NCBI GenBank assembly: GCA_003013855.2
Contig: ML058477.1
Coordinates: 1,426,001 to 1,490,000 of the forward strand
DNA length: 64,000 nt
Direction of reading: 5' to 3'
Source: Liriodendron chinense
Lineage: Eukaryota; Streptophyta; Magnoliopsida; Magnoliales; Magnoliaceae
Shown here piece after piece: positions 10,753 through 22,787 of the stretch (position 1 is the stretch's first letter; every line of letters starts with the position of its first letter). The position numbers and the translations under genes are program-made. The notes under the pieces are model-generated. The model made no database searches. It saw only the letters and a program-made list of their open reading frames with translations, and had not been told where the DNA came from.

Positions 10753-12258
10753 TGTAACACCCCAAGATTTCGGCTCCCGTGTACATCACGACGGCCGAAT
10801 TCCCAAGGTTATTTGGAATGTGTGAGGGTTATACCCCTTACATAATTTTCACACAAACATGCACATTTCATACTATTTGGAAAATCAAAAGCAAGATGGT
10901 GAAACTAAACTTATATATTATTTCATTAACTAAACCAAATCATCAAACCATGTAACCATCATTCATTTAAACATCATGTTCATAACTACGTCCTCCCATT
11001 GGGACTTATTACAATTTCAAATATTAAATAAATGCTAGAACTATGAATGATTATGCGGTCTCGTCTTCCACCATCTGCTCCCACGAGCCATCATAATCGT
11101 CTCCTTGAGGCTCGGGCTCCTGAGGATCGTTACCTACATGTTCTAAATTATTTCCACAAAACACCGTCAAAAGCGGCATAGTGAAGAACTACTTTAAGGT
11201 TAGAAATAATAATTACATAAAAATCATAACAAAACATCCATTACTCTTTCTTAATGCAATGCATGATAATGTATGACCCAGCGTAGGAATCCTTAGACAT
11301 GCCGCCAGGGGTTTTGGGACACGCAAGCCCATAATTTTGCCCGACCACGTGAGAAACGGGACACTCATAGCCCAAATCCACACGTGACAGTGTATGGGAG
11401 AAGTAGGACGCTCTAGCCTATTCTCAAATCCATACACCCACATGGAGCCACGTGCATGCATGAGTTAACCATTCTTTATTATTATTTCCAATTTACACCA
11501 AGCCACTTATCGTCTAACCAACCTTTGGTACCACCACATCCTTCCTTATGGTTCATCACTCATCAAAATAGTCGTAACCGACGCATCACATCCCAGGATG
11601 GCGGCCCGTACTATTAAGCTTCATAACAACCATACTCAACTATCATCTTATGGAGATCCTTAACAACTTTAGGAATAATAATAATAATAGTAAATATAAT
11701 AATAGTAGTAGTAATAAATGGATTTAACAACCACTTAATCGGGCGATCTTGATACCACCACCACAGATCAGGGTGGCCACTTAACCGGACAAGCTAAAAG
11801 CATCGTCTCAGGTTAGGGCAACCTCTTAACCGGGTGTTCCGATATTCATCACCACAGATCAGGGTCCATCCATATATATATAAAAGGAATATATATAGCA
11901 ATATAAGAATCTCCATTAGACAATCACAACCATTCTTTATACAGTATAGAAAGAAAGGTGGTCCCTTTAAAGCTGGTTACACAAATCTCATATGTGCAAC
12001 AAACATAATTCTATTCCTTACTAGTTCTCTAAGTCCAATGAATATCCTCATCACCATGAGATTGAAAAAAAAAGTATCTAAAAGCATTCATATATAGCTA
12101 ATTAAGGAGAGAATAAATAAACACATGTAAACAAAAACACATAAGAATTATGAACCTACAAAATATGAAATTATTAATCCAATCTTAAAGGAGTTCTCAC
12201 CTTATGATCTTCGACTTATTAGAGATACAAGATGATGAAATAATGGCAAGATGGTACT

Positions 12259-12308
<50 letters not shown>

Positions 12309-12341
12309 TCTCTTTCTCTCTCCCTCTCTCAAATTCGTGGG
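10753..12341 (-). repeat. Tekay 3' LTR, distal part
   Basis: Essentially identical to 29577-31165. Begins TGTAACACCCC and includes a CT microsatellite at about 12262-12330. Ends at the Tat insertion, with the target duplication GTGGG at 12337-12341. Confidence 0.95.
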
Positions 12342-13206
12342 TGTTAATGTCAGATTTTGTAACGAGATCCTCCGGCTTTTCTCCTTCGCTCCAGGAGGGA
12401 TTTCCACCACCAGACCTGAAACAAGACAGCGAATAAGGGTGGCTGGGGACCAGCCGTTAGCCCTCCGACGCTTAAGTTAGGCCACAGAAGAGAAGCCAAG
12501 CAAAACGGGACCCAGATTGAATGATGAGTGCGTACCTCCTATTCAAGGGAGCCATCCCCTTATATAGATCTGAAACAATCCAATCTGTTACGTGAGATGT
12601 CGAAATCCCGTTGATGTCGCATACGATACTGAGAATCCGCTGATTTCGTGGGATAAGATCCTATCCTTTTAGTCAGATCCAACCCAATGATTTCTTCCAA
12701 CAATCACGCCCCTAGATGGCAATCCCTTGAAATCCGGATGGATCCGGCCAGAAGCCATAGTTAGAGTCATGGCCTCCGAAAAGGAAGGAGACGCCCGTAA
12801 CTGGGAGTCATGACCTCCGAATAGGAAGGAGACGCCCGCAGTAAAGCTGCTCGCAGGTTAAAATGTGGTCGCGAGTCCAAGTACATACTTTGGGTGTAAT
12901 ATCTTTCAACGACTTGTGAGAAGGTATGCTCGCGACCGCACTTGTCCAATATTCGGCTCTCGATCAGGTGATCTCGAGAGTCGAATGGGCGTCCCGCACC
13001 TGTCCAATATTCGACTCTCGATCAGGTGATCTCGAGAGTCGAATGGGCGTCCCGCACCTGTCCAATATTCGACTCTCGATCAGATGATCTCGAGAGTCGA
13101 ATGGGCGTTCCGCACTTGTCCAATATTCGACTCTCGATCAGGTGATCTCGAGAGTCGAATGGACATTTCCACGTGAAATCTTATCTCCACCATTTTGCCT
13201 ATAACA
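12342..13206 (-). repeat. Tat 3' LTR
   Basis: TGTTAATG...TATAACA, 865 bp, about 99.4% identical to 21969-22833. Contains the palindromic array at 12951-13160 and a TATA box (minus-strand reading CTATATAAG, about 12571-12580). Confidence 0.95.
12951..13160. repeat. Four-copy array of 36-bp palindromes in the Tat LTR
   Basis: Four direct repeats with a period near 57 bp. Each holds an inverted repeat of ATTCGACTCTCGA and TCGAGAGTCGAAT around a ~10-nt centre. The linker reads GGGCGTCCCGCACCTGTCCA. One unit has a G in the left arm (ATTCGGCTCTCGA). The same array occurs in the other LTR at 22578-22787. Confidence 0.95.
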
Positions 13207-13222
13207 GATGCCCCCCAAGTCC
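13207..13222 (-). other. Polypurine tract of the Tat element
   Basis: Minus-strand reading ACTTGGGGGGCATC directly abuts the 3' LTR. This is the standard position and composition for plus-strand DNA priming. The same ACTTGGGGGGC core precedes the LARD 3' LTR at 60500. Confidence 0.85.
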
Positions 13223-13470
13223 TTGCCGTCTAAGAATTCTTAAGGAAAGGACTTAGCTCACTATCACACGAAACCGCTCGCTACCTTCATCGAGAATGAC
13301 ACCCCTCATGATGGGCTGAAATTAATGAGCGCCAGCTTTTCGCAGCCTTTTCGCTGATGGGAAATGAAGGGGCGCTCGCCACGTGCTTGAGGAGTTAATG
13401 GGCGTGCCTGCTCGAGCGCTGTGTCCAACGAGGGACTGCCACGTGCCATCAGATACGGCAGAATGATTGC
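13223..13470. other. Upstream region of the antisense gene
   Basis: No gene seen. It lies between the Tat polypurine tract and the TATA box of the plus-strand gene and would serve as its promoter region. It contains two short CCACGTG-type words (13379-13385 and 13439-13445) that include the plant G-box core CACGTG. Whether they act is unknown. Confidence 0.4.
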
Positions 13471-13480
13471 CTATAAATAT
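13471..13480 (+). promoter_or_regulatory. TATA box of the antisense gene
   Basis: CTATAAATAT lies about 150 bp before the ATG at 13629, at a spacing normal for a plant core promoter with a ~120-nt leader. It is oriented opposite to the element's own transcription, so the gene appears to have a promoter independent of the LTR. Inferred from sequence only. Confidence 0.65.
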
Positions 13481-13628
13481 ACGGAGTCCGCCATTTCTTT
13501 GAGTTTCTACAGAAGTTTTTTCGAAAGAATCCTGCAACCTTTTCTTTCCATTCTTCTTCTTCCGGTGCTCAATCTCTCTTTTTCTTGGTATTACTTCCTT
13601 TTTCTTCTTTTTTTATTTTCATCTCCCC

Positions 13629-15801
13629 ATGGCTGGGAACTCTGACGAGACCACTGTCCCCCTTGGCGATGCCACTCCGGAGTCCTCTGCCTCCAGCAGT
13701 GCAAGGGTTTCGGCGGGGAGATACACAGCAGCCGGGTATCCTTCCGTTTTATCGGAGGACCGGCTGGCTGAGCTACGGGAGAGATACCAAATCCCTGCCT
13801 CTGTAACTCTCCGCTTGCCCGGAGGTGGAGAAACACCCGACTCCCCCCCCCCCCCCCCCCAGGATGCGTAGCATTTTACGAGTACCAGCTCATCTTGGGG
13901 GTACGCCTTCCCCTCCATCCCTTTGTTCGCGATGTATTACGATGTTACAAGATTGCCCCTGGGCAACTTATTGTGAACGGGTGGAGGGTGGTGTTGGGCT
14001 CCTTTGCCCTTTGGGCTCAGGCTGGCAACGGGGAACTCACGGCGGAGGAGTTCCTCCGTATGTTCCGCCTGAAGAAAGCTCCATCCAGCGAAGGCTGGTA
14101 TTATTTATGCTACTGGCACCGGGATAACTTCGTGTTGGGTAAGCCCTCCTCGAACTATCCCGGCTGGAGGAAGCGGTGGTTCTATGCTTCCGGGAGCTGG
14201 GAGTCTGCCTCCTCCAGGGGTCCAGGAGTGACCCGGTTTTTCTGTGAAGGTAGACAATCCCGTATTGTGTAGTTTCCTTAAAATAAATTTTAGGGTTTTG
14301 CTTTGACCATGATTTGTGCTCGCAGGTATCCCAGCTTTGCGGAAACCGAATTTGAAGGGTGGGATCAACGAGAAGATCGTTAGAGTGTATAAGGTGCCTG
14401 TCGGAGATAGGCATATCGAGGCTTGCTTATCTCCTTCGCGACTTGCAGCAGCAGGCCTCATATCCAGGAGAGAAGTCGAAATGACGAAGGCTGGAGAGAA
14501 GAGAGGACTACTGCCCCGTCTGAAGGGCACAGGTTCCAAAAGGCAGAAGAGAGCCCCTGCCGAACCGTCTCAATCTTCCATCCGCGCGGGCAGCGATCAG
14601 CCTGCCCTTCCCGCGAGCATGGCGGGGGCCCCAGCTGGGCCTACTATCCCTTCACTGGTGGTCGCACCTGGGCCACCAGTGATCAACATTGCAGACAATT
14701 CCCCAGATGGGGTGGGGTCCAGCTGCCCCCCAGCTGAAGAGGCTCGAGAGCAGGTAGAGCCTCAAGAGTCAACTCCTGCTCGGGAACTGGTCCCAGCTGC
14801 CGAGCAGGGACCTGCTCGCGAGTCCATGCCTCCGCCCCACGAGCAGACCGGTTTGGTCGTTGCCCAACCGTCTGGGAGCGGGACGTACTCGATTCCACGC
14901 CACCTCCACCCTGTGTGTAAGTTCTTGTTCGAGAACGTTCCGCCTCACGCCTTCGGCTCTCTCCCCGAGCCAAGCCCTGAGAACCTTATCCTTGAAGCGG
15001 GGATGAGGATGGTTCAGGTAAGACTTTGTCAAGATCTGTTTCGACCTGTTGATACGTTCCAGAAATCTTATACTTTTCATCTCTGTGCAGGGTTTAGATC
15101 TGATTCTGCGAACGAGGCGTGATATCGTTGCCGCCCGTCGCACGATAGAGGAGGCTGAGGGAAAGAGGACTGCCTTGGAAAAGGCAGTTCAAGGAAGAGA
15201 TCAACTGCTCAAGGCTCGTGAGGCAGTGATCTCGAAGAGAGATGAGGAGAAAAAGATCCTCATTGAGAAGATCCAAGTCCTGACCGACAGGTATCAGGCC
15301 TTGGACTCAGACTACGCGAAGCTCACGGGTCTGAAGGAGAAGGCAGAGAGAGAGAGGGAGATCTTCCGACAGGACAAGATCTCATTAGAGGAGCAATTCG
15401 CGGGAGCCAGGTCGCAGCTCAAGGAGGCCTACGACAACCTGACTAGGGAGCGCACCGCTCTTGCGCAGCTTAAGGAAGACTCGATCCACTGGGATGAGGA
15501 GAGAGTCGCCCTTGTAAAAATGCTCTCGGAGGAAGGTACTCGGGCAGTTTCCGAGTTCCGGACTTCGCAGCTGTATGACGATGAACGATATGAGTCATAC
15601 GATGCTGGTCGAGACTTTGCACTGAGAGTAGTGCAACGAATGATCCCATCCTTCGATATGGGGGAATTCGGTCGAGTCGCGACCATCATAGCTGCAGAAG
15701 AGCAAGCTGCTGCCGAGAACGAGGTGACCGAAGCCACGCAGGCTGGAGGGGCTCCTGAAATGGGCCCTGAAGTCGAGAGCGTGGCTCCTCCTAGCGATTG
15801 A
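13629..15801 (+). CDS. Antisense spliced gene of the Tat element (gypsy-type 'transposase-like' family), one frame break
   Basis: Plus-strand gene opposite to gag-pol. Exon 1 is 13629-14249, exon 2 14326-15017 and exon 3 15091-15801, about 675 codons. Both junctions keep the frame: CEG^IPALRKP and MVQ^GLDLIL. The start ATG sits in a good context (CCCCATGGC) after a TATA box. Exon 1 encodes a globular domain (VRLPLHPFVRDVLRCY, then LIVNGWRVVLGSFALWAQ, then PGWRKRWFYASGSWE) that I recognise as the plant family labelled 'putative gypsy-type transposase'. Despite that name, no transposase activity is established. Exon 2 is low-complexity and Pro/Glu-rich. Exon 3 is a long coiled coil (residues rich in E, K, R and L). 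Frame is lost at an 18-C run (13843-13860); 16 or 19 C would keep it, so this may be a real mutation or a homopolymer sequencing error. Antisense frames at this place are known in Tat elements; the role is unknown. Confidence 0.82.
14250..14325 (+). other. Intron 1 of the antisense gene
   Basis: 76 bp, GTAGAC...CTCGCAG, with T-rich sequence before the acceptor. Removing it skips an in-frame TAG near 14270 and joins two frames that together match the family. It splits a codon after its first base (G^GT). Confidence 0.82.
15018..15090 (+). other. Intron 2 of the antisense gene
   Basis: 73 bp, GTAAGACTTT...CTGTGCAG, a strong consensus donor with a pyrimidine-rich acceptor. Removing it joins the exon 2 frame to the coiled-coil exon between codons. 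Confidence 0.85.
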
Positions 15802-16170
15802 TTTCCTTTTATTTTCTTCTCTTGTATCTGCGCTCATGTATATGTAATCATATGATTATCAATGAAAAGATATTTTTGGAAGTATTGCTGTTTCGTTGCT
15901 GTTCTCCCTTCATCTTTCATTTTTGGCTTGTTAATCTTGAATGGATTCGTCAGAGATGTGACCCTTTAATTCGAGCATGAATTAAGCTGCTCGCGATCAG
16001 GATGTGACCCCGTTCGCTGCCCTAATTTGGGCACGAGCTGTGGTGCTCGCATTTTGGAGTGCGATTCCTCCTCACCAATCGCGAGTAACTAACTCATGAA
16101 AAAAAAATGAATTAGACTCAATCCGGGGGTCGTGAGACCATGTCCGCGTTGAGATAGACTGATCTATCGA
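15802..16170. other. 3' flank of the antisense gene
   Basis: No coding sequence. T-rich sequence follows the stop codon, and a possible poly(A) signal (AATGAAAAG, about 15861) lies about 60 bp downstream. The rest holds repeated GCTCGC words and is otherwise unremarkable. Confidence 0.4.
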
Positions 16171-16371
16171 TTGAGATTTTGATTCTACCAAGGGCAGAAG
16201 GTTGGTCAAGAGATGGTATCCATTCTCTTCGGGGCTGTTCAGGTCCATGAGAATGGAGAAGCGACCAACTAGTAATGATTTCAGCCCTACCAAGGGTAGG
16301 CAATTGGCCAAGAGGATGTGTAAGCACTCTTCAGGGCTATTCGGGTCCATATAAATGGAGTAGCGGCCAAA
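16171..16371. repeat. Two-copy direct repeat, about 100 bp each, between the convergent Tat genes
   Basis: Units begin near 16171 and 16272. Shared blocks are CTACCAAGGG, TTGGxCAAGAG, CTCTTCxGGGCT and GGTCCATxxxAATGGAG. They lie between the end of the antisense gene (15801) and the end of gag-pol (16421), where the two transcripts converge. Function unknown; they could be part of a shared 3' end region. Confidence 0.75.
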
Positions 16372-16420
16372 AGATATTTTTCACTTTATTCATAAAATGT
16401 TATGATAAACTACATCGAAT

Positions 16421-19400
16421 CTAGGGGTAGTATCTTAGCAAATGCTCCACGTGCCAAGGGCGACGTACAGGCTTCCCTTGCATGTCTTCAAGATAATAAG
16501 TACCGGGTCGCACAACCCTAATAACCCGATACGGGCCTTCCCAATTCGGATCCAATGAACGAACAGGAATTCCAAGATTTCGCCTTAGAACCAAATCTCC
16601 GAACTGGAAAGATCTAGGTCGAACCTTTGCATTCCGATAACGAGCAATACGTTGTTGATATGCCGCCACTCGTACTTGGGAAGCATTTCTTCGCTCTTCC
16701 AAGAGATCGAGATGAAGTCGGATATTTTCCTGATTGCTCGCGGGATCATACTGTTCGATCCGGTATGAGGGCACTTGAATTTCCACTGGTACCACTGCGT
16801 CAACACCAAATGCTAAGGAGAAAGGAGTTTCACCTGTCGATGTACAAGCCGTGGTTCTATAGGCCCATAATACTTCTGGCAGAAGTTCTGGCCACACCCC
16901 TTTACATTCACTTAGCTTGGTCTTTAAATGATGCTTTATAATTTTATTCACTGCCTCGACCTGCCCATTCGCCTGTGGATGATATGGAGAAGTGCGGAGA
17001 TTACGTATCTTCCATTTGTCGCAAAATTCATCAAAGGCTGCGTTGTCGAACTGCGTTCCGTTATCGGTAATTATGGTATGAGGAAGTCCGAAGCGACATA
17101 TAATATTTCTCCACATAAACTTAGTAGTTTGTCTTTCAGTAATTTTGGCTAATGGTTCTGCCTCGGCCCATTTGGTGAAATAATCAACCGCCACGATCGC
17201 GAACCTATTCTGTCCCTTTCCCATAGGTAAGGGACCGATGATATCGATCCCCCACTGAGCAAAAGGCCAAGGGCTGTCGACTGGGGTCATCCGCTCAGAC
17301 GGTACGCGAGGTATAGGTTGATATCGTTGACACTTGTCGCATTTTTTTGAAAATTCTATGGCGTCTGCTTTCATAGTAGGCCAATAATATCCTTGCCTCA
17401 TCGCTTTATATGCTAGAGATCGCCCCCTGGGATGATTACCAAATGCCCCCTGGTGTACTTCATCTAGAACGCGATGTGCTTCTTCTGGATGAAGACACCT
17501 CAAATAAGGCAAGGAGAAGCTTTTTCGCAACAAGATTCCATCTTGTATGGTGTATCTGGCAGCTCGAAGCTGAATTTGTCTTGCAGCTTTCTTGTTTTCT
17601 GGTAGGTATCCATCTCTAAGATAAAGGATGATAGGATCCATCCAGCATGGAGACGATTGTAACGATATAACTTGCTCGGGAGTCACTTGGTCGATACTCG
17701 AGTGTTGACGGTGCTCGATGGGGATCGAATGTGATAGTTCTGATTCTGGTGCAGAAGCGAGTTTTGCCAAGGAATCGGCCAGTTGGTTCTGCTCGCGAGG
17801 GATATGGAATATTTTGTAAGTCTTCAGTTTGGCGAGCAGGATGAGGACACGAGACTTGTATAAGGCCATTCTTTCTTCTTTGGTTTCGAATTCGCCAAGA
17901 ACTTGGTTGACAATGAGCTGGGAGTCGCTATGAATTATCAAATTCTGGACTGCGAGGACGACGGCTAGCTCGAGGCCGACAATAAGGGCCTCATATTCTG
18001 CTTCATTATTGGAGATGCGTGATTCAAAACGCAGAGCGTATTGAAAATGCGACCCGTCTGGAGCCACTAAAATCAGGCCCGCTCCACTGCCACTGGCCCG
18101 TGACGACCCGTCTACAAAGAGCGACCAGGAAGGCTGGTCGCTGGTCATAGCGCTATCTTCAGAAGAATATGTAAATTCGGCGATGAAATCAGCCACAGCT
18201 TGGCCCTTGACTGCGGTCCTAGGACAGAATGAAATATCATGCTCGCTGATCTCGACCGCCCATTTAGTTAAGCGTCCGGAAGCCTCAGGCTTTTGGAGGA
18301 CTTGACGTAGTGGATGATTCGTTGGTACTAAAATAGGATGGGCTTGAAAGTATGGTCGCAGTTTTCGAGCTGCCGTGATTAAGGCTAGGGCCAGTTTCTC
18401 CAAATCAGAATACCTAGTTTCTGCATCAACCATTGCTCGACTGATATAATAAACGGGCCTTTGTACCCCGGAATCTTCTCTTATTAAAGCGGCACTAACG
18501 GCCGTGGAAGACACAGATAAATAAAGAATGAGTTGCTCGTGTGCCATGGGTTTAGATAAAATGGGGGGAGCGCTCATATATTGCTTCAGTTGTTGAAAAG
18601 CTTCTTCACATTGAGGTGTCCAATTCCAATCAGACTTAGCCGTTGCACGAAGGAGTTTGAAGAAGGGCAGGCACTTGTCAGATGCTCGCGAGATGAACCT
18701 GTTCAATGATGCGATGCGACCAGCTAGACGCTGAACGTCCTTCAGAGTCACTGGGGATTTCATCTCTATCAACGCTTTAATCTTTTCGGGATTCGCTTCA
18801 ATTCCACGGTGGCCAACCATGAACCCAAGAAATTTTCCTGCAGATACTCCAAACGCGCATTTTTCTGGATTTAATTTCATCTGATACTTCCTCATCAGAT
18901 CAAAGGCTTCTCGAAGATCTGGAATGTGGTCATCTTCATTGATGCTTTTCACGAGCATATCGTCGACATATACTTCCATGTTCCTACCGATTTGAGCAGC
19001 AAATATTTTGTTGACAAGACGCTGATAAGTGGCCCCTGCATTTTTGAGACCAAATGGCATTACCTGGTAGCAATATAGCCCTCGATCTGTGATGAAGGCA
19101 GTGTGTTGGCCATCAGGTGGATGCATCATAATCTGGTTGTAACCAGAGTAAGCATCCATAAAACTGAGGAGGGCGTGTCCAGCTGTCGAGTCGACCAACT
19201 GGTCGATTCGTGGTGTCGGGAAGCTATCTTTGGGACATGCTTTGTTTAAGTCTGAATAATCGACGCACATCCTCCATTTGCCATTAGCTTTCCGGACGAG
19301 AACTACGTTGGCGACCCACTGTGGGTAGTCAACTTCTTTTATGAAATTTGCCGCGAGCAGCTTCTCAACTTCAGTTTTGATCGCCATCTGTCTTTCTGCA

Positions 19401-21893
19401 GTGAAGGCGCGTCGACGCTGATGTACTGGTTTGTGCTTTGGATCAATGTTGAGACGATGTACGATGACATTAGGATCGATGCCCGGCATATCTTTATGAG
19501 ACCAAGCAAACACGTCCTGGTATTCAGTGAGGAAACGAATCAAATTTTCGCGGTGGATACTATTTAATGAGGAACCGATGTACACGATCTTGGACTGGTC
19601 TTCAGTCAAGCGGATCGCCACTGTTTCCTCTCCTAGAGTTCCTGATTTCAGAGCACTTTCCCTTGGATCCAACGCGGAGGCGAGAACGTCGGATGAACCT
19701 TGAACTATTTCCATGACAGGCGTCGCTTGAGCTTTCTTTCGATCTTGGAGGGCTATCTGGTAACAGGACCGTGCCTCCTGCTGACTTCCTCGCACGACCC
19801 CTATGCCATTTAGGGTCGGAAATTTAATGCATAAATATGAAAGGTGCAAGGCCGCTCCAACCTTAGTTAGTGACGGTCTCCCCAAGATGGCGTTATACGC
19901 TGATTTTCGATCCACGACGAGGAAGTTTACGAAGACGGTGGTCTTCGCTGGACTCTCCCCAAAGGTGACTGGGAGATCGATACTTCCTTCAGGTGTCACC
20001 ACTTCTCCTCCAAAGCCGACGAGAGGGGTTGATACTGGCTTGAGGAGGTTTCTGGCAAGTGCCATCTTGTCGAAAGCCTCCAAATACAGAATATCGGCCG
20101 AGCTACCTGTATCCACCATAATTCGATGAGTCAGATAATTTGATACCTTCAGTGTGACTACGATGGAATCTTCATGAGGGAAATGAATTCCCGCTGCATC
20201 TTCGAGGGTGAAAGAAATTGGGGGAGGGCTAGCCTTCGAAGAGTTGGACGTTTGTTCCAGCCAATAGATCTGCTGGGGTTCATTGGACGCCTTTCGGGCG
20301 TATGCCTTTCTTGAAGCTTGAGAGTCACCCCCGCAAGCTGGACCCCCGACGATAGTGCGAATTTCTCCTGTGGGTTCAGCATCCTCTTGGTCGGTTTGAT
20401 GATGAGACGGTTCCTTTTGGCGAGATGAGGTCTTCGCCCTTTCTGGTGACCTATTTTTACGAGTAACATAATCCTGGAGATGGCCTTTTCGAATAAGAGC
20501 TTCGATATGGTCTCGTAGGGAGATACAGTCCTGGGTCCTATGCCCATGATCTTTGTGAAAGTAACAGAACTTACTCTTATCTCTCTTCTCGGGATCGGAC
20601 TTAATCTTTGCAGGCCACTTCACATATGGCTTGTGTTTTATCTCCATTAGAACCTTTTCAGGAGACCGATTAAGAGGAGTGTAATTATGATATTTACCAG
20701 AGTAAGGCTTCCTGGGAGAGCGATCGCGCTGATCGCGATGGTATTTTTTATCTGTAGAAGTTCCTTCTGGCTTGCGTTTCTTACTTTGTACTCCATGACG
20801 TGTCAATGCGACTTCTTCTGCATTGATATATTTCTGAGCTTTGGCTTGGAATTCCGCCATAGTTTTCGGCGGGCTCTTATCCAAGGCAAACCTAAATTTC
20901 TCGCTCGTTATTCCGGCGATGAGGGCTGTGAGACCCTTTTCTTCAGTGTAACCCTCGGTTTGAACGGCTTCGGCAGTGAACCGTACTGTGAACTCTTTTA
21001 TTGTCTCCCCATGTTGCTGTTTCAGGTTCATCAGATGGGAGGCTGGCTTTTTAATGCGAATACTTCCCATGAATTGAGAAAGAAATATCTCCGACAATTG
21101 AGAAAAGGAACTGATGGAAAGTGGCTTTAACCCCCGAAACCACGTACGAGCCGCTTCCTTTAATGTAAGGGGAAAAGCCCTACACATGATTTCTGAACCA
21201 TGTCCCTCCAACTCCATGAGGGACCTATATGTTTCCAGATGTTCCAGAGGATCGCCTATGCCTGTATACGGAGCGATAACAGGCGTTCGATACTTTCTGG
21301 GCAACGGGGCTTCCATGACCTCGCTAGTGAAGGGAGATTCAGATTGATGTATAGCCGCCATGACAGCAGATGGCCGATTTGCCTGGTATCTCTGCTCCAT
21401 GACATCAAAACGGTCTTGGATTCTTTTGAGATCCCCTTCCCATGGCAAGGTATAGCTAGACGTTTCGGCGTTGGAGCCTTGCGGTTGAGGTTGTCGAGAC
21501 GAACTAGAATGTATCGAATGTGGAGACGGCGCAGGGGGATGGCCGCCAAGTGGCGGGACCTGTGGTTCATCCATAGAATGCCTGGAAGCAACTGGTATGG
21601 GTGGAGGTGGTAACCCCTCGGAGGGTTGTCTTTGCGGTTCAGGGAAGTGCTGATCAAGTCGATTTGACAGTGCCTGAACTCCGGCGTTTAGAGTTAGGAG
21701 TGTTCCCGAGGAATCGTAGGACATCATCCTGATTTCCAGAGGCCTCCAATAATGGATTTGTTGATGGCATATTTGGGGCTCCTTGAGGGATATCCGCCGG
21801 GACAGGTGGGAGGGCAGGTGCGGATTCCGTCTCACCGGGCGGAGGTGGTGCCTGCCTCGAAGTTGAAGGATGAACAGTCTTTTTAGGAGGCAT
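16421..21893 (-). CDS. Tat Gag-protease-RT-RNase H-aRNase H-integrase polyprotein, nearly intact
   Basis: An uninterrupted frame of about 1800 codons encodes all replication functions in Tat order. Gag has a matrix/capsid region (KEAARTWFRGLKPLS) and a variant zinc knuckle (CYFHKDHGHRTQDC). Protease has DTGSSADIL near 20100. Reverse transcriptase has YVDD near 18965. An RT-linked RNase H follows. A second, archaeal-type RNase H (LFVDGSSRASGSGAG near 18110) is diagnostic of Tat. Integrase has catalytic Asp, Asp and Glu in WGIDIIGP (about 17243), TDNGTQFD (about 17066) and GQVEAVNK (about 16955). The long frame has no ATG at its 5' edge (its first codon there is GTG). The likely start is ATG at 21891-21893 (MPPKKTVHPS) in another frame, implying a one-base break around 21690-21720. 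ATG codons at 21722-21727 are an alternative start. Confidence 0.93.
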
Positions 21894-21947
21894 CACCGAA
21901 GGATTTTGATCGGTGGTTTAACACGATTGATTTTGATGATCAAGTCG

Positions 21948-21965
21948 TTCCCACAGACGGCGCCA
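21948..21965 (-). other. Primer binding site of the Tat element
   Basis: Minus-strand TGGCGCCGTCTGTGGGAA lies three bases inside the 5' LTR. This is the usual PBS form in Tat-type elements. I do not assign the tRNA from memory. Confidence 0.85.
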
Positions 21966-22195
21966 AACTGTTAATGTTAGATTTTGTAACGAGATCCTCC
22001 GGCTTTTCTCCTTCGCTCCAGGAGGGATTTCCACCACCAGACCTGAAACAAGACAGCGAATAAGGGTGGCTGGGGACCAGCCGTTAGCCCTCCGACGCTT
22101 AAGTTAGGCCACAGAAGAGAAGCCAAGCAAAACGGGACCCAGATTGAATGATGAGTGCGTACCTCCTATTCAAGGGAGCCATCCCCTTATATAGA

Positions 22196-22204
22196 TCTGA
22201 AACA
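22196..22204 (-). promoter_or_regulatory. TATA box of the Tat 5' LTR
   Basis: Minus-strand CTATATAAG, about 230 bp before the LTR/PBS boundary, positioned to start the genomic RNA. Confidence 0.7.
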
Positions 22205-22577
22205 ATCCAATCTGTTACGTGAGATGTCGAAATCCCGTTGATGTCGCATACGATACTGAGAATCCGCTGATTTCGTGGGATAAGATCCTATCTTTTTAGT
22301 CAGATCCAACCCAATGATTTCTTCCAACAATCACGCCCCTAGATGGCAATCCCTTGAAATCCGGATGGATCCGGCCAGAAGCCATAGTTAGAGTCATGGC
22401 CTCCGAAAAGGAAGGAGACGCCCGTAGCTGGGAGTCATGACCTCCGAATAGGAAGGAGACGCCCGCAGTAAAGCTGCTCGCAGGTTAAAATGTGGTCGCG
22501 AGTCCAAGTACATACTTTGGGTGTAATATCTTTCAACGACTTGTGAGAAGGTATGCTCGCGACCGCACTTGTCCAAT

Positions 22578-22787
22578 ATTCGACTCTCGATCAGGTGATC
22601 TCGAGAGTCGAATGGGCGTCCCGCACCTATCCAATATTCGACTCTCGATCAGGTGATCTCGAGAGTCGAATGGGCGTCCCGCACCTGTCCAATATTCGAC
22701 TCTCGATCAGATGATCTCGAGAGTCGAATGGGCGTTCCGCACTTGTCCAATATTCGACTCTCGATCAGGTGATCTCGAGAGTCGAAT
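22578..22787. repeat. Palindromic array in the Tat 5' LTR
   Basis: Four copies of the same ~36-bp palindrome as at 12951-13160, with a ~57-bp period and the same variant order (third unit GATCAGATGATC instead of GATCAGGTGATC). Confidence 0.95.

Noticed and set aside
11213..11461. 82-codon minus-strand frame, identical at 30037-30285
   Set aside because: It is duplicated only because it lies in both Tekay LTRs; identity reflects the LTRs' youth, not constraint.
19803..21657. Several 70-150-codon frames opposite to or offset from Tat gag-pol
   Set aside because: They lie in shadow frames of a clearly coding region and match no family.
21700..21835. Start of the Tat polyprotein at 21835
   Set aside because: The first codon there is GTG, not ATG. 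ATG 21891-21893 in a neighbouring frame, or the ATGs at 21722-21727, are better starts.
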